Positions 34,376 to 48,024 are shown, counted from the first letter of the stretch. The stretch is 64,000 bases of DNA from Pyxicephalus adspersus (GCF_032062135.1 NC_092861.1:3251051-3315050), one strand, 5' to 3'. Numbers and translations: made by a program. The notes: generated from the letters alone by a model not told the origin.

Positions 34376-34616
34376 TAGGTCAAGACATACTTGTTGTAGC
34401 TACACAATCGTTGTTTAGCCTGGTTTTCAGCTTTAGGTGTAAGCAGCGATCAGCAGGCGGTAAATGAGGCATGAAAAGGCATCACTCCAATCTACCAGAT
34501 AATCGTGATGTGCATATGCAAGTTGTGTAGAGAGATATTTGTTTTGCTTCATGTTAATTGTAGAAAATATCAGACTGAGATACGTTAAATTGAAGCTTTT
34601 TCTACCATTATAGAAC

Positions 34617-34773
34617 AGCATTCTCCCTCTAATTTTTCAGTGGGAGTGAAGCTGTAGGCAGGTGGTGGCCCCTATATTGTAACCCAACTTTTCAGTACCC
34701 AGCTAAAAACAGCCAGGTGGTTGCTGAAAAGTGCTGGGTGGTGCACCCGGTTAAAAGGGGCTGGGGAGAACAC
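34617..34773 (-). mobile_element. hAT-like MITE copy 11 (reverse), complete
   Basis: Best-preserved copy by its ends: AGCATTCTCCCTCTAATTTT at the left and GGGGCTGGGGAGAACAC at the right, 157 bp. It is flanked by TATAGAAC (34609-34616) and TATAGAAT (34774-34781), an 8-bp target duplication with one difference. Confidence 0.8.
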
Positions 34774-34779
34774 TATAGA

Positions 34780-37240
34780 ATATATATATGTGACAATATT
34801 TAGACATATATAGGTAAAATATAACAATATACCAGCCACCAAGCAGCTCAATGTTTTACAGCTCTAAGCTCATTAACTTGCGTTTGAACAAAGCTCCTGA
34901 AATCATTCATGTTAAAATGGAATGGATGTGGGTCTGGTCCATTAAAAGGGCCTTATGTTTACATCTGAACTCTACTTCTCTCTAAAGAAGTGAATGAGAA
35001 TGCAAAAGCAGCTTAAAACAGGTTGAAGCAGCTTATAAGGAGGCCAAAAAAAGACCAAAAAGAGGTCAAATGGTCATCCAAGATCTCAGAAGTTTCTTCA
35101 AAGTGGTCAAAAATCTATGCAGAATGCACCATACAACCCAAAGCCTGTTGCTATTGGTCAAGCGTAGGTGGACCAAAATTCAGGGAGGACATATGAATTA
35201 CCAAGCTCTCCCGATATTCAGAGGCAACAAAGGAATTAACAAGACCCCCCGAAATTCAGCGGCAACATAAGAATTAACAACACCCCTCAATATAGAAAGT
35301 TATTATGCTAAGGCTAACCTAAACTAACCTTCAAGAGTTGACCTCTTCTTTAAAAAAAACTCCTTCACTGGACCAATTTATATAAAAGGGGCATGAAACC
35401 TTTTAAAAAATAAATTAAATTTTACTAACTTTCAGCAAGTATGATTATTTTTTAATTAAATACCCACAGACATCCATAGATCTGCTTCGGCATTCCATTG
35501 CTAGGCATCTTCTGCTAGTTGGACCATCACCATTAAAGTACTCCTTGCCTGGTACCCTACAAACCTACAGTACCCATTGATAACATTTGTTTTCTCTGTA
35601 TTATTTCTCTTTTCTGTACAAATATAATACAATGATAACAGTATAATTCAGTATAGTATTTAATATTTTGGTAAATTTTACTTTTGAAAGAATAACTAGA
35701 CTGGCCCCTTTTGGTTTCCAAAAGACGAAAAAAGTGCCAATGGAAAATATAACACATTGCAAGCCTAAATTGGGTTCAAAAAGGTTCAAGCTATTGAGAT
35801 CACTTGAGACAAGAATCATCCCACTATGGTAATTTGAGTTCATTTTCAATTTTGAGTTCACATGACAATGCACTGCCTTACGATTGGCTGACCTTTACAA
35901 TATAAGCAAACAAACGACTGGACTCCGAAGTTGTAAAAATTCTGCAATATCTAAAAAAAATTGTCCAGCCTAATTACAATAAGTAAAATAAAAGGCTGTA
36001 CAACTAATTCTAAACTCCCTAAAATCACACAGACCTATCTCTCAAAATAAAATGGCATAGCAGAGGAACTTAAATATTCTAAACATAACAGTATAACCAT
36101 GAACAACACAAATCCTGAGATGTAATAGAATAAATCCAGATGTAGAACTTTGACAATGGGGGAGTCCTGGTTAAAATGGTAGAACACACATTTTGTAACA
36201 TGAAAATTCGCCAGTCATTGTAGTGCACCCAGAAACTGTCGCAAAATTGGCGAGCCAATAAGATGACAACGGTGCAACTCAGAATAAAAACCCTATTTAA
36301 TATTGTGTTGCAGCAACTTCAAACGCTATGTAAACAATGTGAAAGATGACTCGATGAAAGCTAATATTGGTTTGGGTTACCAGGCATTTAAGATCGCTGC
36401 GTTTTATTCATACATATTACATAATATTAGATAACACAACTAGTTGTGTAGTAACACACAAAGTTAACTTAAAAAAAAAGGCGTACTGTCCTCATAGTTA
36501 CAATGTACAAAAATGTTACAGTTCTTGGATATTTAATAAAAAATACAAAAAAGTAGTCTTGAGACTCGTATACTTTTTTAAAATTAAATACTAACCATTA
36601 CAGTGCAAGGTTCATTACAGTATAAGTTGTCTAGTTGTATTACAGTAACACCGTTTAGCTTAGGAAGAGGCCGGTCCCTGATGTTGGAAGTTTGCTTTGC
36701 ACCAGTTGAAGAGAACCCTAACACAATAATGGTTAAAGTGCACATGGATAAACAAACAGGCCAATGTCTAATAACATTTGGAACTTTTGCTAATGGGCCT
36801 ATGGGGGATGTTGGTGATTTTTCTTTTTGACTTGGCCTCTTTTGTTTAGTCAGCTGCACTGATCATATTAAAAAAATGCACAATTACCCAAACACAGATT
36901 TTATTTGAAATCAAGCATACGTTTTCAACATTCAAACCAAAAAAAAAGATAAAAAAATATTAAAAGCAATATAGACATTATAGTAAAAAAATTAGGAAAC
37001 AAAATTAATCTCTATTCTATCAATCCTTATTGCATGCAATGATGGATTCCTGATGATTGAAATCCATTGAAATCCAAAGGCAACAAAATCATCAATGTTT
37101 TATCAAACACAACAGTTTTGGGTGAATGTTTTTGAAAGTGGTCATGATATAACGCCACGGTATTTGTGTGTAAGATACTAAAAGAACCAAAATATTTTCT
37201 ATATAAAATGACACCAACTTTAAACAAAAATGTATAATAT
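34780..37240. other. AT-rich intergenic stretch
   Basis: No recognised gene. Near 35195-35280 a short tandem-like repetition of GAGGCAACAAAGGAATTAAC and GCGGCAACATAAGAATTAAC occurs, spaced about 53 bp. The 75-91 codon frames near 36600-36850 lack any motif. Confidence 0.45.
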
Positions 37241-37254
37241 GACCAGTGAATGTG

Positions 37255-37690
37255 GACAACACCTCACATGATGGAAGTCAGGTGCTTCCAGTAATGGGTC
37301 CTGGACAATTGTAGGTTTGGTGAAGGACCTTCTCTGTTCCACCATGAATGTGTCCCGGTGTACAAAGCCAGCCTTGTAAAGACATGACTTGACCAAAATG
37401 GTGTGGAGGAACATGAGTGGCCTACACAGAGCCCTGACATCAACTCTACCAAACATCTTTGTGATGAATTGGAATGTTGGTTGGGCGAACGGTCTTCAAA
37501 GTTATATGGTTGAAGGGGCACAAATACCCAAAGTCACATTCAAAAAAAAAAAACGTGCAAGGCCTTTTATGTTGCATTGAAGCTGTTATATCTGCAAAAG
37601 GGGGGCAACTCCAATGTCAATGGAATTTGACATCCAACAAGCTTTTATAGGTGTGATATTCAGATGTCTACACATCTACCATATGGTTTA
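37255..37690 (+). mobile_element. Tc1-like transposon remnant (third family)
   Basis: Contains GGTGAAGGACCTTCTCTGTT, GTGTCCCGGTGTACAAAGCC, GAGTGGCCTACACAGAGCCC, TGACATCAACTCTACCAAAC and GATGAATTGGAATGTTGGTT in the order of the C-terminal third of a Tc1 transposase (decayed SPDLNPIEHLWDELE). The 3' side ends with GAAGCTGTTATATCTGCAAA and GCTTTTATAGGTGTGATATTC. The frame is broken; the 5' two thirds are absent. Confidence 0.7.
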
Positions 37691-37699
37691 ATCTATTAT

Positions 37700-40600
37700 T
37701 ATATAAAGTTATTTTTGTGAACTTCAGGAGCTTTAAATAGCTGGGCATACTTTTTTGTTGGATTTGCAGCTCTCAAATGTCCAAAACTTAGACCTAAATA
37801 CAGGAGATGATTTGACCTCCTCTTAGTTTATTGGAAGCCAACTCCACCAATGCTATTTTTCTGCTTGGACAGCCTTCTCTAGAACCTTCTCTGTTACCGT
37901 GAATTTTTTTGCAGTGATCATATGGCTCCCAGTTATTGTAGAGGAGTGGTGCCAGAAACAAATTCCATAATTCAGAGATGGGAAATCTGTAGGATGCCTT
38001 TGTCCACCCTCCCTTCCAAAAATGGTAGTTTCAAAGAGGCAGATCAGGAACATGTAGCTCTTGTTTTTGGTCAGTGACAAAAAGTTGAAGCTTTGACTTC
38101 ATTTGTGGATACCTTAATCCATTCAGGTAATTCAGAAAGACCATATAGAGACAATAGGCAAATAGAATTTTCGAAAGTCAGCCAACAGTGGCAACCTACA
38201 GAATTTCCCATAAAACTCAGCCGACATTATTTGAGAATACAAAACGAAAGTCCATTAGCACCTCAACACTGCCTTTTCCCTTGAGCAAATATACTAAACA
38301 AGATTTGAGTTGGCACGCCAACTACACTGATGGAAGCCGGTAAGAAAATTGGTGGTAACATTTACTAGTGTACCATTAAGGTCATTTGTTTATAGTTGGT
38401 GCAGTTTTATATAGAAGTCTCCTTGGATACCATTCATGATAGAAGGTCTGGAAAATGTATTATCTTGCCTAAAAGCTACCCTCAAATGGCCAACACCAGG
38501 TCTCAAAATTTTCAATGGTTTGGGTTTTCACTTTTACCCTATTGTATAAGCAGACACTGAAGACAAGATCCACACCAAAACATATAAATCTTTGAAATCT
38601 ACGGACAACGGGTTTATAGAGAATGTGAAGCATAGCAGGAATGTTTGCAATCTAGGATACCAAACAAAAAACGATGGATGGTGGGAAGCCTTTCTACTAA
38701 GGACATAGATGCTCTTGCCCTACCCTACAATGAGAAGCAGTAGGGTATTTCTATAAGGGCAAACCTTTCTACTAAGTGAATAGATTCCGTTGGCCTTTGT
38801 TACAAGGACAAACAGTTTGATATTTCTACGATATTTCTATGTTCTTAAGCATATAGGCAAACTATTTATGGGTTTATAAACAGACTTGTATTGCATATGG
38901 TAAGTTTCATTTACCTAAATTTCACCCTTGTTTAGTATACAATTTTACTCCTTTGACCCCTCAAGAATTATTATACTCCAGGGCAACTGTGATACAAAAT
39001 AAAGGTGTCTATATACAATAAAGAGCATTTGCCTAATGAAGCTCATTAGGTTGATGATGCCCATAAGTCTCTAGGCCTTTCCCACCGCCTGATAGCAATT
39101 TCTGCTAAGGAGACATTGATTGGTTATGGTTGGATTTTCCCAGCTATTTCCTGTTGTTGTCTCCCCATGAATGTCTCCCACCTTTCACTACATAGCCATA
39201 AACACCCATGAGTGGCCAGATTAACCTTAGATGGTTGGCAGTCAACTTTAGACTCTCTCATTAAACAAAATAGAAAGTCAATGCTATTAAATAAACAAAA
39301 AAGCAAGTGGAAAGTAAATCTTAACAACTGGCTCCTAAAAAGCTGCAAAGCAAAGGCTTTTGTTTTCTTTGACTGGACTTGCAGTGCTAGAAGGGGAAAG
39401 AAGTAAAGTTTTCCTTGATCAGCACAAAAGAAAATCCGGACATATATATTTTTACTTAAGCATTTATATAGATTAGGAGTTGGCACTAGCTATTGTCTAT
39501 AGGTGTGTCGTATTTTCAGATCATGGTATATCTATTTGTGATTAGTCTTAGTGGATTGGTCTTGTTCAGTAATATTGACAACGTTTCGCTACTTTTCTAA
39601 GTAGCTTCCTCAGAGAAAACTCAGGAGGCTGCCTAAATAAGCAGTTAAATATCTTCAACATTACATAACCTAACTAGTAAAATGCAACTAACTACTAGCC
39701 AGGGGCCTAGCTATTGGTCATCCATTGCAACAATGGATATCTATTTCTAGTTCCTTTCAACAAAAAAAGAAATAAAACACTGTAGCCCCATGACCAGGAT
39801 AATAATTTGTATCAAAGCACTCAATTTATTAAAAAAAGTCCTTGGAATCAAAAACGATAAAGTGATTTACACAATGTAAAGCTATTTTGCACCACTCAAT
39901 TGACAATTTAACAACCGGATTTACATTTACAGCTACATTACACCTTCACTGTGTTTCACTTTCTATGGTTTCGACGTCTATGACGTTTTGCCACCAATGA
40001 ACTCTACAGGATTACATTTTCTTTGTTAACAAGTCCTTGGCATTGATCTAGATGGCATCTATGTTGCGGCACGGCAATCACCATGCTAGAAAATCTAGGG
40101 TTAAATAATTTATCCCAATACTCCATCCAACCTTGTTCAAGTCTTAAACCTCAAACCTGACCCACATTTTAGGATTTCAGTCTACAATCTCTAGGCGTTA
40201 CCATACCGTAGACAAAATCCTACAACAAATATTACCATGCTGCAAATTTTTGCACCAATAAAAACCTGCCATACTCTATATATAGAACACAATGTTGGCA
40301 TTGGCATAAAATATACCAGAAAAAAACATCACCAAAACACCAAAAAGAAATAACTGATTGAGTTTGCCCAAGTTTTTGTTCTTCAACCATACCTATGTGG
40401 GCATCCCAATGTGCCAGTTTTTTTAGTTTTTACTAGATGTTGGTAAAAGGAATACATATCTAGTGCCACCATCTGCTCTAGGGTTGGTGTACCCAAGTCT
40501 TTTGCCCATTACCAACATTCAAAATACATGACCCTCAGTAGACTCCACTGGTGTTATAGAAAAGTGAAATAAGAGTTTATTGGGCACCTTACAGTGCCTT

Positions 40601-40790
40601 CTGTCTGGGTAGCAGAGTTGTTTAACACATTTTGTAAATACATTTGTTCTTTAAAAACTACTGGTGCCATTTTGATTTACAAGAAGATCCAATTGACATT
40701 TATGTTTCATTTAATAAAATGAATATGGGTTATTTCAACATACAGCAAAAGCAAATAAATCATTAATAAACATACAATAATGGTTGGCCT
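37700..40790. other. intergenic stretch, mostly unrecognised
   Basis: Contains CAACGTTTCGCTACTTTTCT near 39580, a motif I have seen in dispersed vertebrate repeats, and an imperfect duplication (TTTCTACTAAGGACATAGAT at 38693 against TTTCTACTAAGTGAATAGAT at 38767). No exon recognised. The 120-codon minus-strand frame at 39124-39486 has no domain. Confidence 0.4.
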
Positions 40791-40795
40791 GGATG

Positions 40796-40826
40796 GGGGT
40801 AATAATAATAATAATAATAATAATGG
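40796..40826. repeat. (AAT)n microsatellite
   Basis: Nine or so TAA units flanked on both sides by GGGGGT; not connected to a recognised LINE tail. Confidence 0.85.
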
Positions 40827-40829
40827 GGG

Positions 40830-41818
40830 TTTACCATATGCCATACTACAAAAAAAGAAATTTCAACAAACAGCTTCTTTTATCACAGCTAGGTAAATAA
40901 CTGAAATGAGGACCAATGCCCCATCTGCTGGCTTGGAAATTCCCTTTAAGAAGCATGGATCATATAGAGCTTTCTAACTTTATTCTTTACCATCCAAATT
41001 AGTTAGCCAGGGTCATCTACTGCCAAAAGACTTAAAGCACTTTGGGCCCTATCTGGTTCTTGTAATAAAGGAAGAAACCCAAGTTGCAATGTCCACCTTT
41101 AATCCCAAGCTGGCGCTCCAATACTTCTTCTTGGCCACAAGGTGTCCTCAGTCTTCCAGTTATGTCTGCAGAGCGTCATGGCTCCACCCCATAGGAGCCA
41201 TTATCATGATGCCCTTTATTCATTGTGTAATAACGTCGGGAGTGGTACCTATATCATATCTCTAAGGACCACCTCGGAGGTCCGTTATTAGACCCGGAAG
41301 GGATGGTCAGGGGGCTAAGCCAAAGTTGACCTCCAGTATATTAAACTCTGACAAGACATCCTATGTATATTGCCAACCTTATACTCATTGGTTTTCTTTT
41401 GCTTGTAATAATCGTATTATTTCCTAATAATGGGTTTAACAAGTTTGTATAATAATGTTTTTCTAACATTTACATATAGGGACATTTGAACATCACATTA
41501 CAAAACCTGAATAAGACAAATACAAAACAGTTACTGGCCTTCAATCCAATACACCCAAAAATCTGTGTATTCCATTCCATTCTCCAAGGGGCCTTATTAT
41601 ATATATGTATATATATCAGGTTAAAATAGTTTTGTTTTCTGCTTATATATACTTTGAGTAGGGTTGGGGGTATTGAGGGGTTGAATTGTGCTATTGCAGA
41701 ACCAGATTGTGCTTATTGCTTTGATGTTTTGTGATTTTTGCTTTTCAAATAAATACAATAGAATTTTATTTTACACTCTTGACAAGACACAGTACATTGC
41801 TGTGAACCTTACTAAAAA

Positions 41819-41849
<31 letters not shown>

Positions 41850-44290
41850 CCGCAGAAGTAGTGTAAATTTCGGTTATTTATACTGAAAATTAAAAAAAAA
41901 ACATAAATATAACACTATAAACATTGTGCCATAAATGAATTGTGCTTTTTTTGTTACCAACGCAAACATCGTCTATTATTTCTGAGGTTTCCAAGTGCGA
42001 AAAAGCCGTTAAACATGCTAAGTGAAATAACGGCTATTTGATAAAAATGTATCTGCCGCTTTTTAGATTCCTTTTGCAGTAAAAAAATAGATATCAGGGG
42101 GAAAAAAACTTACACTGATTTTTTATTTTGAACCACCTCTGGCCCAATTAAAAAAAATATCGACTTTTAATCTCATGGATAATACACACCAACTTGTTCA
42201 CCGATCCGCTCTTTAGGTTATTTATTTACATGGAATTTCAAATCAGTTTTTAAGTTGCACACTTACTCGTAAAACACGATAACAGTCCACAACAAATTCT
42301 TTTATATTTCTAAAAATAGTTTCCTTTAAATAAAATATGTACAATTTTTCTTTTCTACATTTCAATAATTCAACAATTTGGTACAAAATTTTGGTAAAAT
42401 TTGACACATTCTTATTTTTTTTTAATTACTGAAGCATCAATTTTTTTATTCTTGTGAAGATGATTCAGTAATACTTCAACCTTTAACTAAAAATATCTGC
42501 AAATTCTCCTGCCTAGATATGCCAAATACCTGATTGCAACAGTTGTTTTTACCAAGTACAACTCCAACATGCCTACAGTACTATACTGTATATATGTCAT
42601 TTGTAATATTTTATGTGTAAATACGATTGAAAACCTAAACTAATAAGGAATTTTTTTGTAGTTTTGGGAAAACTACAACTCTGCAATCTGAGACTCTACT
42701 ATGGCCTATTTACACCAGTCAAGCCAACTATGGAGTGTCCCAATGCACCACAACAAACCTAAAATCATACCAGCAGCATTTTTGAAATGCAACGTACCAT
42801 GATTGGTTGTAATGAAAAAAAGAATATACAGGGACAGGGAAGGAGGAATTGTATGAACACCTAAAGAGGTTTACTAATAATAAGTAAAAACAGGTGAACA
42901 ACAAGGATGCTCATTGCTTGTTTACATACCAATATAGCCCTCACCAACCTCTGTAGCTGCAAGCATAATGGAGTAATTTATGCTCAATTATTACAACACA
43001 ATATACTTTTACATTCATTTAAACATTTCCCTCTCGTCTGCTCCCCCCTAAACGCAATATGTTGGCAGATTTCTATTTTATGAAATCACATAATGGGTTC
43101 ATAGGAAGAGATGAGCATAGAGTGCTGAGAGCAGACCTTTGAGGATGAATTGTTCCACAATGTCTGCAGCTACAGAGTTCAGTAGGGGCTTATTTTCAAT
43201 CCTATTTAATTTAGAGGAACAAGGAGCTGCAAGAGAACACAGCTCGGTTGAGTATATGGGGGTCACGCTCTTTTTAGAGACATATTGACCTTCTCCTGCA
43301 TGGGCAAGGTCTCTTTCAGCAGCATGTTATCCTAGGGTGTGAATTCTGCAAAAAAAAAAATCCTCAAGAGAATATCAATTGGAAAAATAGCAGCAAATTA
43401 CGTTGTTTATCTATCAGTTATCTGATAATTTTGAATTGTTTCTATTACACTTTATTGCAACAATGCATTGTGTAGGTACACTGTATGCGTACATTACTGT
43501 GAGAGGTAGATCATGACCAGCAAGGGAACATGGAAGTATAAGTAGGTCAATTTGGCTTAATGTAAATAAAATTTTACAATATTATCATATATTGTATTAG
43601 GTTCCTGTGCCATTTGCTTAATATTTTAGTTTTGGCCACAATATGGTGCTTAAAGACGGGCATAAGAAGCTTCACAATTCATCAAGCCACCTCTCCCATA
43701 TCATACTCCAAATCTACACCTCAATTTCTCATCTCATGAAGTTAATTTTGTCCCTAAATATACTGCCGACATAAAGACCACTGGTATCTGCCTTTTTGTT
43801 TTCTAGGTTTGCCTTTTTGGAGTACTATTTTGTATTCAGGGAAAAGGCAAAGCAACAAGGTCTCTCTTGCCCACCAAATCTAATGCCGACATAAAGACCA
43901 CTGACTGGATGGTATCAGCCTTCCAAGGTCTCTCTTGGCCACCCCTGACCACCTTAAACAGAAGGGTACCCAACTCACCCAGGTAAAGCTCTGACACCAT
44001 TAAGGTGCTTACGTAGAATTAGACTCTCGGAGCCGTGGTGATGTTTGGCAAAGGTGGGTATAAGAGTGTTTGGGTTGTAAAACGTTGCCACTTAGCCTGT
44101 TTATATATTTTTGAATTCCAAACTAAGCTAACCCAATGGAAAACATTATCAATTCAATGGTGGCCCTATGTAGTCTTCAGTGCTCTTAAAAAAGCAAATA
44201 TGGGTCTATATTTTATATCATGTCAGTAATACAGTAAAATTTTTTTGGTTAGGGTATTTTGGGAAATTTTTGGAAAATGCAGTCAATGCT
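40830..44290. other. long AT-rich intergenic stretch without transposons
   Basis: Apart from a poly(A) run near 41814-41840 and an imperfect duplication of TGCCGACATAAAGACCACTG (43767 and 43883), I see no transposon, tandem array or gene. This is the longest stretch of the window free of recognisable repeats. Confidence 0.45.
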
Positions 44291-44300
44291 TAAGAGCAGT

Positions 44301-44612
44301 GGTCCTCAAAGTTTTCCAACCTACGGACCACTAAACTTACGGACTCTGGACTGTGCATGCGCGGGGAGCCGTGTGTCACCCAAAGGGAAAGAAATTTACC
44401 ACAGAGTGATGTCATGATGCCAGAACCCACTCAATCTCCCGTCGCAGGTCTGAGCCTGCAATAGGAGAGTGGGCGGGTCGCGTCCAGAGACACAACCCAC
44501 CCCCCGCCCTGATCCTGCGATTTATACAAAGGACATGGTCTGCGGCCCTGGCCAGTGTGTCCCCCAAGCGGGGTCCTTGGACCACAGGTTAGGGACCACT
44601 GGTCTCCGTGCT
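44301..44612. mobile_element. hAT-like non-autonomous element, copy 2
   Basis: Left end CAGTGGTCCTCAAAGTTTTC, right end (reverse complement) CAGTGGTCCCTAACCTGTGG. The interior has CTGTGCATGCGCGGGGAGCC and TGCAATAGGAGAGTGGGCGG, the reverse complement of interior parts of 16213-16590. CAGTGGT ends are typical of the hAT superfamily. No intact 8-bp duplication is visible. Confidence 0.65.
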
Positions 44613-45113
44613 CTCATGGCCCAGCTGTCAGACGTTGGGAACGTCTAATAATAATAAATGACATTTGGTATTGTTTGATTTTAAGCGAGTTGTTTAACTT
44701 GTCTTGTTACTGCCCCAAAAGTCCCTTTTATTGTTGAAAGGAAGTTAAGGTATCCTTATGAAATACTTCTCATAAGTCTGAAAATGTCTCAGAATGAGGG
44801 GGAGGAGTAAACAAAAGCTACATTGCTTCCTGTTTGAAAGATTCAGCATAGGTACTTTCTAAGATTACTTACAGCTTACACTGAGCAAATGCAGTTACAG
44901 ATTGCTATTGGTAAGGGATTCAGTTAGAAGATTTAAAGTTGAACTCAAGATCAGAACTTTATTTCTTTTCAGAAATTATGGTGATCCAGATACAGCCGAG
45001 TTGATAAGGATATGGCTTCAGCACTGTCTCCGAGTGCTGGGTATCTAAAGTTCGGATTTAATGATTTAAGAAGTATGGAGGTTGATTTTTCTGAAACAGT
45101 TTGTCATCCTAAC

Positions 45114-45231
45114 AGTATTGTCCTCAGAAATGTATTTAAGCTGGGTGGGAAGAAGCTGTAGGTGAGTAGCAGCCCATTTATTTTCAGTAACTCTCCAACC
45201 CACCCCTGCTAAAACGAGCCACCGAGAACAC
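45114..45231 (-). mobile_element. hAT-like MITE copy 12 (reverse, internally deleted)
   Basis: Reads AGTATTGTCCTCAGAAATGT, AAGCTGGGTGGGAAGAAGCT, GTAGCAGCCC and CCACCGAGAACACTG. Part of the central palindrome is missing. Confidence 0.7.
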
Positions 45232-45869
45232 TGTCTAAAATCACCTTTACTTTCTTGATTTTCGTGTTATTTTAGGTCACTTATCAAAATTTTGATGCCA
45301 GGGACATCCAGACATCTAGAGTTTAAAAGAAGAAGAAACTTGTTGGTTGGACATTTGGGTATTATGAAGACATTTGAGAATGATTTTATGTCTAAATTCA
45401 GATGTCGTTGTCAATTTAGTCCTTGACTTGCTTGTTCATCATGCTTTAGCTCATTTTAATGATAAATTCTGATTATTAGGCTTTACAGATGTCATCTGCT
45501 AATATCCCTCAAAACTCTGTATAGCTGTATGATTAATACCTTTATACAAAACACAGAAAAAACTGCAACCATCGTGAGACATGGGTAGTCTTTAACAAGA
45601 TAATGAACATTTGGGTAAAACGATTTAGGATTAAGCTAGAACTGGTTAAAAGCAACATACAATGCCATGGCCCCCAGAGACACTACAAAGGTTAGGATAT
45701 GAGAAGAACAGGAACGTCCAATCCTACAATGAAGCCCAGGTTGCCTAAGTTAGTTGACAGCTGGTCTACACAACTTTTCATAATGGTGGGATCATGTACT
45801 TATCTAGGAGCCTATTACCCAGGGTAACTTTGTCTTATGAGGCTTCACTGTCTGGAAAAAAAAAAGCCT

Positions 45870-46345
45870 CAAGCCTTTGGGGTGGTGATATGGTCCAGAG
45901 GTTGCTTCAGTTGGCTTAGGTTCAGCAACATTGGGCAATGTGCTCATCAAATGAGGTCGGATCATGTCCAGGTTTTCCATCGAAGGATTATTTCTTCTCT
46001 GATGGCATAAACATATTCCAAGATGACAGTGCCAGGATTTATTGGGCTAAAATTGTTAAAGAGCGGTTTAGGGAGCATGAGACATCATTTTCACCCATTG
46101 ATTGTCCACCACAGAGTCCTGACCTAAACCCCATTGAGAATCTTTGGGATGAGCTGGAGAAGACTTTACACAGCGACCCGACTCTCCCATCATCAATAAA
46201 AGATCTTGGGGTAATTAATGCAACTCTTGGCAGAAATAACTGAAATAATTCCATAAGCTTATCAAAATGATACCATGGAAAATGTGCGCCATAATCAATG
46301 CCAATGGAGGTCCATTAATAAAATATTTGGCCAGGCAATGTAAAT
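45870..46345 (+). mobile_element. Tc1-like transposon, 3' half
   Basis: From 46015 the frame reads IFQDDSARIYWAKIVKERFR, then PPQSPDLNPIENLWDELEKT, the second and third catalytic regions of a Tc1 transposase (QDD and SPDLNPIENLW). Just upstream, in another frame, GGTTGCTTCAGTTGGC and GTGCTCATCAAATGAGGTCG belong to the same family. A frameshift follows at SSIKDLG. No start, no DNA-binding region and no terminal repeat were found, so it is an immobile fragment. The SPDLNPIE stretch is unusually well kept compared with other Tc1 pieces here. Confidence 0.8.
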
Positions 46346-46349
46346 TTTT

Positions 46350-47900
46350 ATTGGGTGCCTTCGACAAGTATAATTGATTCACTTTCCTTGATCTTTGTAT
46401 CAACTTTCAATCTACATTTCCCTATTTCCATTCCCCGGTAGGCAAAAAAAAAATCTAAATTAAGCCAAATTGACATCAAACTGCCCTTCCTCGGTAAAGA
46501 TATAGAGTATTTACAACGGCTTCTAAAATACTTTTCATTAAAAGTCCAACAAAAATAATTCCATCTTCGTGAAGAAATATATAGCTATTTTTTTTGAACA
46601 AGCAGCAGTATTGTGAGTAGGACCATAAGAAGTGTGTCACACAATGGATTCTGTGCTCCACATCTACTGAAGGTTTGAGGGAGGTCTAGTTGGAGATATT
46701 GCATAGTTGTGATTGTGGTTTTTTACTGAAGTAACAAAAGCGCTTTGACAGATAAATTACTGTATTGTGGAGGCAGATCTTTTTGTGATTGAACCAAAGT
46801 TGATATAAAAGCAGCTTATGAGTTTTAATAGGATACCATTAAAAAGGGGAAGCATATCCATTCACTAGAGACAAGTTGAGTGAATGTCAACCTTTAGAAT
46901 CCCAATACATTAGTAAGAATCCAGTATCTAACTGATCTAGAGAAATACTTGAAGGTTATTCAATCACTAGACACCAGAAACACCACTAAGATGTACAACA
47001 TATCTGTACAACATATCCAATGACTGGTGCACGGTTACATCAATAGTTTATTCGTCCAGGGACCACAGACCTCACTAAAAATTAAGCCTAATGACTAAAG
47101 ACTAGCAAGATCATTGATAATATAACCAATCCAATGATTAGAGACTACTGAGATCACTGATGTAGTCTTTCCAGCCAATAAGGACTAACAGTATTAATGA
47201 CAATGAAGCCCATCCATTCAATGAAGAGTAGTGACATCATAGAGAAATATAACCTACACCTAGTGACATCATTAAATCTTGCCATGCATGGAACGGTTAA
47301 GTGTCTCTACCGAGCTTCAACATGATCCCATGCCACCATAGCATTACTGCCAATACACCCATAAGTCCAATAATGCAAAATCTATTGATTTCCAAATGTT
47401 TTAGAAGACACTGATGACCTGGTCATCATGTGGTTGGATTTCCGAGGGGATGATATACAGAAAAAAGCCAATAAATCAATGACCTAGCTCATTTTTAGCA
47501 AATGAGGTCTAAAACGCTCATTCTTTCCTACGAATTAATATATGTAGGACAGCTTACAAATCTACTACCCACTTACAAGAGACATGAGAATTCACTGGTA
47601 ATCTGCCTAGCACAAATATTGAAGAGAATACTCCACCTACATTAGTTTTGTACTAAAGTATGGATATACTGGTATCTGATCTGCAAATCTATTTTATGAA
47701 ATATATATTTGTTCAGATATGGAGTACAATATTTATAGACAAACCATTTGGCAATGAAGGGGTTTTGGTTAAGTTACCAGAGGTTTGCACCAGACAAAAC
47801 ATATCATAAGGTCTTGAAATGTTAATGTGCCATTGTTCGGACAACAAATTTGCTCTAAACCTAATATGCCAGGGATCCTAAGGTTTTTACAATCACAGAA
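46350..47900. other. intergenic stretch without recognised features
   Basis: Between 46960 and 47290 words such as ATCACTAGA, TCCAATGATTAGAGACTA and AGATCACTGATG recur irregularly, as in an old, badly decayed tandem repeat. No gene recognised. Confidence 0.4.
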
Positions 47901-47906
47901 CTTCAT

Positions 47907-48024
47907 TGTTCTTCTCAAAAATCCTTTTAAGCTTGGTGGGAAGAAGCTATTGGCAGGTGGTGGCTCCTGTATTGTAACTCAATCCAACTCACCACCCAAA
48001 AACAGCCGGGCTGGGGAGAAAACT
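47907..48024 (-). mobile_element. hAT-like MITE copy 13 (reverse, internally deleted)
   Basis: Reads TTCTTCTCAAAAATCC, AAGCTTGGTGGGAAGAAGCT, CTCCTGTATTGTAACTCAAT, then jumps to AACAGCCGGGCTGGGGAGAA. Confidence 0.65.

Noticed and set aside
36603..36830. 75-codon plus-strand frame that looks protein-like
   Set aside because: Reasonable composition, but no family recognised, no splice sites and an overlapping frame on the other strand.
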